A DNA stretch of 64,000 nucleotides from Pararobbsia alpina (lineage in GTDB: Bacteria; Pseudomonadota; Gammaproteobacteria; Burkholderiales; Burkholderiaceae). A program made the translations under genes and the position numbers. The notes beneath the pieces are model-generated. The model was given only the letters and a program-made list of their open reading frames with translations. It was not told the origin of the DNA and did no database searches. The DNA lies in the NCBI RefSeq assembly GCF_902859895.1, contig NZ_CADIKM010000005.1, positions 1 to 64,000 of the forward strand, written 5' to 3'. Below are positions 62,475 through 64,000 of the stretch, one piece after another (within the stretch, counting starts at the first letter, position 1; each line of letters opens with the position of its first letter).

Positions 62475-63509
62475 ATGTCGACCATCAAGGACGTTGCGGT
62501 GCGTGCGGGCGTGTCGTATACGACCGTGTCGCACGTCGTGAACAACTCGCGGCCTGTCAGCGACGACAAGCGCGTGCGCGTCCTGGCGGCGATCGCCGAG
62601 CTCAACTACGTGCCCTCGGCGGTCGCGCGATCGCTCAAGGCCCAGGCGACCGCGACGATCGGCCTGCTCGTGCCGAACAACACGAATCCCTACTTTGCCG
62701 AAATCGCACGGGGCATCGAGGGGTATTTCCGGCGCCATGGCTATTGCGTGTTTCTCTGCAACTCGGACAACGACGTCGCCACCCAGCGCGAATACTTGCG
62801 CGTGCTCCACGAGAAGCGCATCGACGGCCTGATCGTCGCATCGGCGGGCGACGATGAACACGCCTCGTATGCGTTGAGCCATGCGGGCGTGCCCGTCGTG
62901 ATCGTCGACCGTCCCATCGCGGGCTTGCCGGCGGATCTAGTGCAGATCGACCACGAGGCGGGGGCCGCGCTGGCCACGCGTTATCTCGTTGATCTGGGCC
63001 ATACGCGGATCGGCTGTATCGCGGGGCCCGCGACGACGGCAGTCAGCGCGATGCGTGTCGCGGGCTTCCGGCTCGCGATGGCCGAGCGCGGTCTCGAGGT
63101 GCCCCCCGGCGCGGTCGTCGAAGGCGACTTCTCGAGCCCGGGCGGCTATGCGGCCGCGTCGATCCTGTTCGACGGGATCGCGCCGAGTGCGATTTTCGCG
63201 GGCAACGACCTGATGGGCATTGGTGCGCTGCGCGCCGCGGCCGAGCGCGGCATACGCGTGCCGGCCGATTGCTCGATCGTCGGATTCGACGACGTCGAGC
63301 TGAGCCGTTATGTCTACCCTTCACTGTCGACTGTCGGGCAGGCGATCCTGCGGCTTGGCGAGATGGCCGCAAGGACGCTGCTCGACCGCATCGATGGTAC
63401 CGTCACGGGACCCGTGCGCAAGCATATGATCGAGCCGCGCCTGGTGGTGCGCGAGTCGAGCGCCCCGCCGGGCATTCCTTTTTTCACAACGCATGATTCG
63501 AAGCAATGA
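62475..63509 (+). CDS. rbsR: LacI family regulator (RbsR-like)
   Basis: A 344-residue repressor. The LacI helix-turn-helix is M-S-T-I-K-D-V-A-V-R-A-G-V-S with recognition helix Y-T-T-V-S-H-V-V-N near 17-25, hinge helix V-P-S-A-V-A-R-S-L-K near 49-58. The effector domain (60-340) has the same fold as RbsB and ends with the dimerising region. It starts 24 bases after rbsC (GGAGCAGGGG upstream) and overlaps the kinase gene by 4 bases. It most likely binds the CGCAAACGTTTGCG operator and is released by the sugar. Confidence 0.9.
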   Translation: MSTIKDVAVRAGVSYTTVSHVVNNSRPVSDDKRVRVLAAIAELNYVPSAVARSLKAQATATIGLLVPNNTNPYFAEIARGIEGYFRRHGYCVFLCNSDNDVATQREYLRVLHEKRIDGLIVASAGDDEHASYALSHAGVPVVIVDRPIAGLPADLVQIDHEAGAALATRYLVDLGHTRIGCIAGPATTAVSAMRVAGFRLAMAERGLEVPPGAVVEGDFSSPGGYAAASILFDGIAPSAIFAGNDLMGIGALRAAAERGIRVPADCSIVGFDDVELSRYVYPSLSTVGQAILRLGEMAARTLLDRIDGTVTGPVRKHMIEPRLVVRESSAPPGIPFFTTHDSKQ

Positions 63510-64000
63510 ACAAGAACAACAACACATCAACCCATAGCGGCCACGGCCGGGTCGTCGTGATCGGCAGCCTCAATATGGACCTCGTCGTGCGCGCTGCACG
63601 CATGCCCCATCCGGGTGAAACCCTGGTCGGTGAATCGTTTGCGCAAGTGCCTGGCGGCAAGGGCGGCAATCAGGCCGTCGCCGCCGCGCGGCTCGGCGCG
63701 CAGGTATCGATGATCGGACGCGTCGGTAACGACGCGAATGGCAATCAACTCAAGCAGGGGCTCGAGAAAGAAGGGATCGACTGTACCGGTGTGTCGGGCG
63801 ATCCGCATCTGCCCACCGGCGTGGCGGTGATCACCGTCGATGATGCAAGCCAGAACGCAATTGTGATCGTCGCGGGCAGCAATGGCGCGCTGACATCGGA
63901 GGCGGTCGCGGAACATGAGCAGACCATTGCACAGGCTGCCGTGGTGGTCTGTCAGCTCGAATCGCCGGGTGAGACCGTGTTCGAGGCGATGCAGATCGCG
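63506..64000 (+). CDS. rbsK: ribokinase (partial, runs off the right edge)
   Basis: The first 165 residues of a PfkB-family sugar kinase. V-V-V-I-G-S-L-N-M-D-L-V near 16-27 and P-G-G-K-G-G-N-Q-A-V-A-A-A near 49-61 are the ribokinase N-terminal signature and substrate-binding motif; G-R-V-G-N-D near 71-76 follows. The ATP-binding, anion-hole and catalytic Asp region (G-A-G-D) lies beyond the window. It phosphorylates ribose to ribose-5-phosphate. A 15-residue Asn-rich N-terminal extension precedes the conserved core. The ATG overlaps the rbsR stop (ATGA). Confidence 0.9.
   Translation, partial: MNKNNNTSTHSGHGRVVVIGSLNMDLVVRAARMPHPGETLVGESFAQVPGGKGGNQAVAAARLGAQVSMIGRVGNDANGNQLKQGLEKEGIDCTGVSGDPHLPTGVAVITVDDASQNAIVIVAGSNGALTSEAVAEHEQTIAQAAVVVCQLESPGETVFEAMQIA

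Overview
The window is a high-GC chromosomal segment that looks like a Burkholderiaceae member (Paraburkholderia, Caballeronia or Burkholderia type). Support comes from the OpcP-like porin, the DUF934 protein behind a siroheme reductase, the soluble FdsGBA-D formate dehydrogenase, the MocR and LysR regulators, and several sugar-acid catabolic genes. This is inferred from gene content; no rRNA or phylogenetic marker is present.

Layout. 1-4.6 kb is an accessory stretch with visibly lower GC and poor gene density. It holds a secreted DUF1353 protein and a large orphan protein with two nucleoside-deoxyribosyltransferase/TIR-like domains fused to a P-loop ATPase. Related short repeats lie on both sides of that gene, and an orphan double palindrome lies downstream. 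4.6-12.8 kb is a sugar operon: binding protein, ATPase, two permeases, lactonase, UxaA-type dehydratase and SDR. Together these suggest a non-phosphorylative oxidative sugar pathway. 12.9-15.4 kb carries two transporters on the minus strand. 15.8-23.5 kb is a plus-strand set that looks like an unsaturated or substituted dicarboxylate pathway: ACS-type MFS transporter, periplasmic-binding-fold protein without signal peptide, maleate isomerase/arylmalonate decarboxylase-type enzyme, LysR regulator, porin and a LeuCD-type hydro-lyase. A Cache chemoreceptor follows.

25.4-36.2 kb is a mixed region: GH10 xylanase, SDR, siroheme sulfite/nitrite reductase with DUF934, and KDPGal aldolase. It also holds an IS3-family element joining the broken ends of cydB and a GlxA-type regulator gene, an M24 peptidase-like protein, a MocR regulator and an aminotransferase pseudogene. 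36.2-43.5 kb holds a lone cytochrome oxidase subunit I and a soluble NAD-linked formate dehydrogenase (fdsGBA-fdsD, no fdsC). 43.6-47.6 kb has an AtoE-type carrier, a secreted DNA/RNA endonuclease, two hypothetical genes and a stand-alone response regulator.

47.7-57.3 kb is a compact selenocysteine island on the minus strand, read as fdnG(Sec)-fdnH-fdnI-fdhE-selA-selB-selC. It has an in-frame UGA, a visible SECIS hairpin and tRNA-Sec. The window therefore encodes a Mo-cysteine and a Mo/W-selenocysteine formate dehydrogenase about 11 kb apart. 57.5-64 kb ends with a LysE-type exporter, a fimbrial gene remnant and a ribose-type operon (rbsBACRK), which has a LacI-type operator upstream and runs off the right edge.
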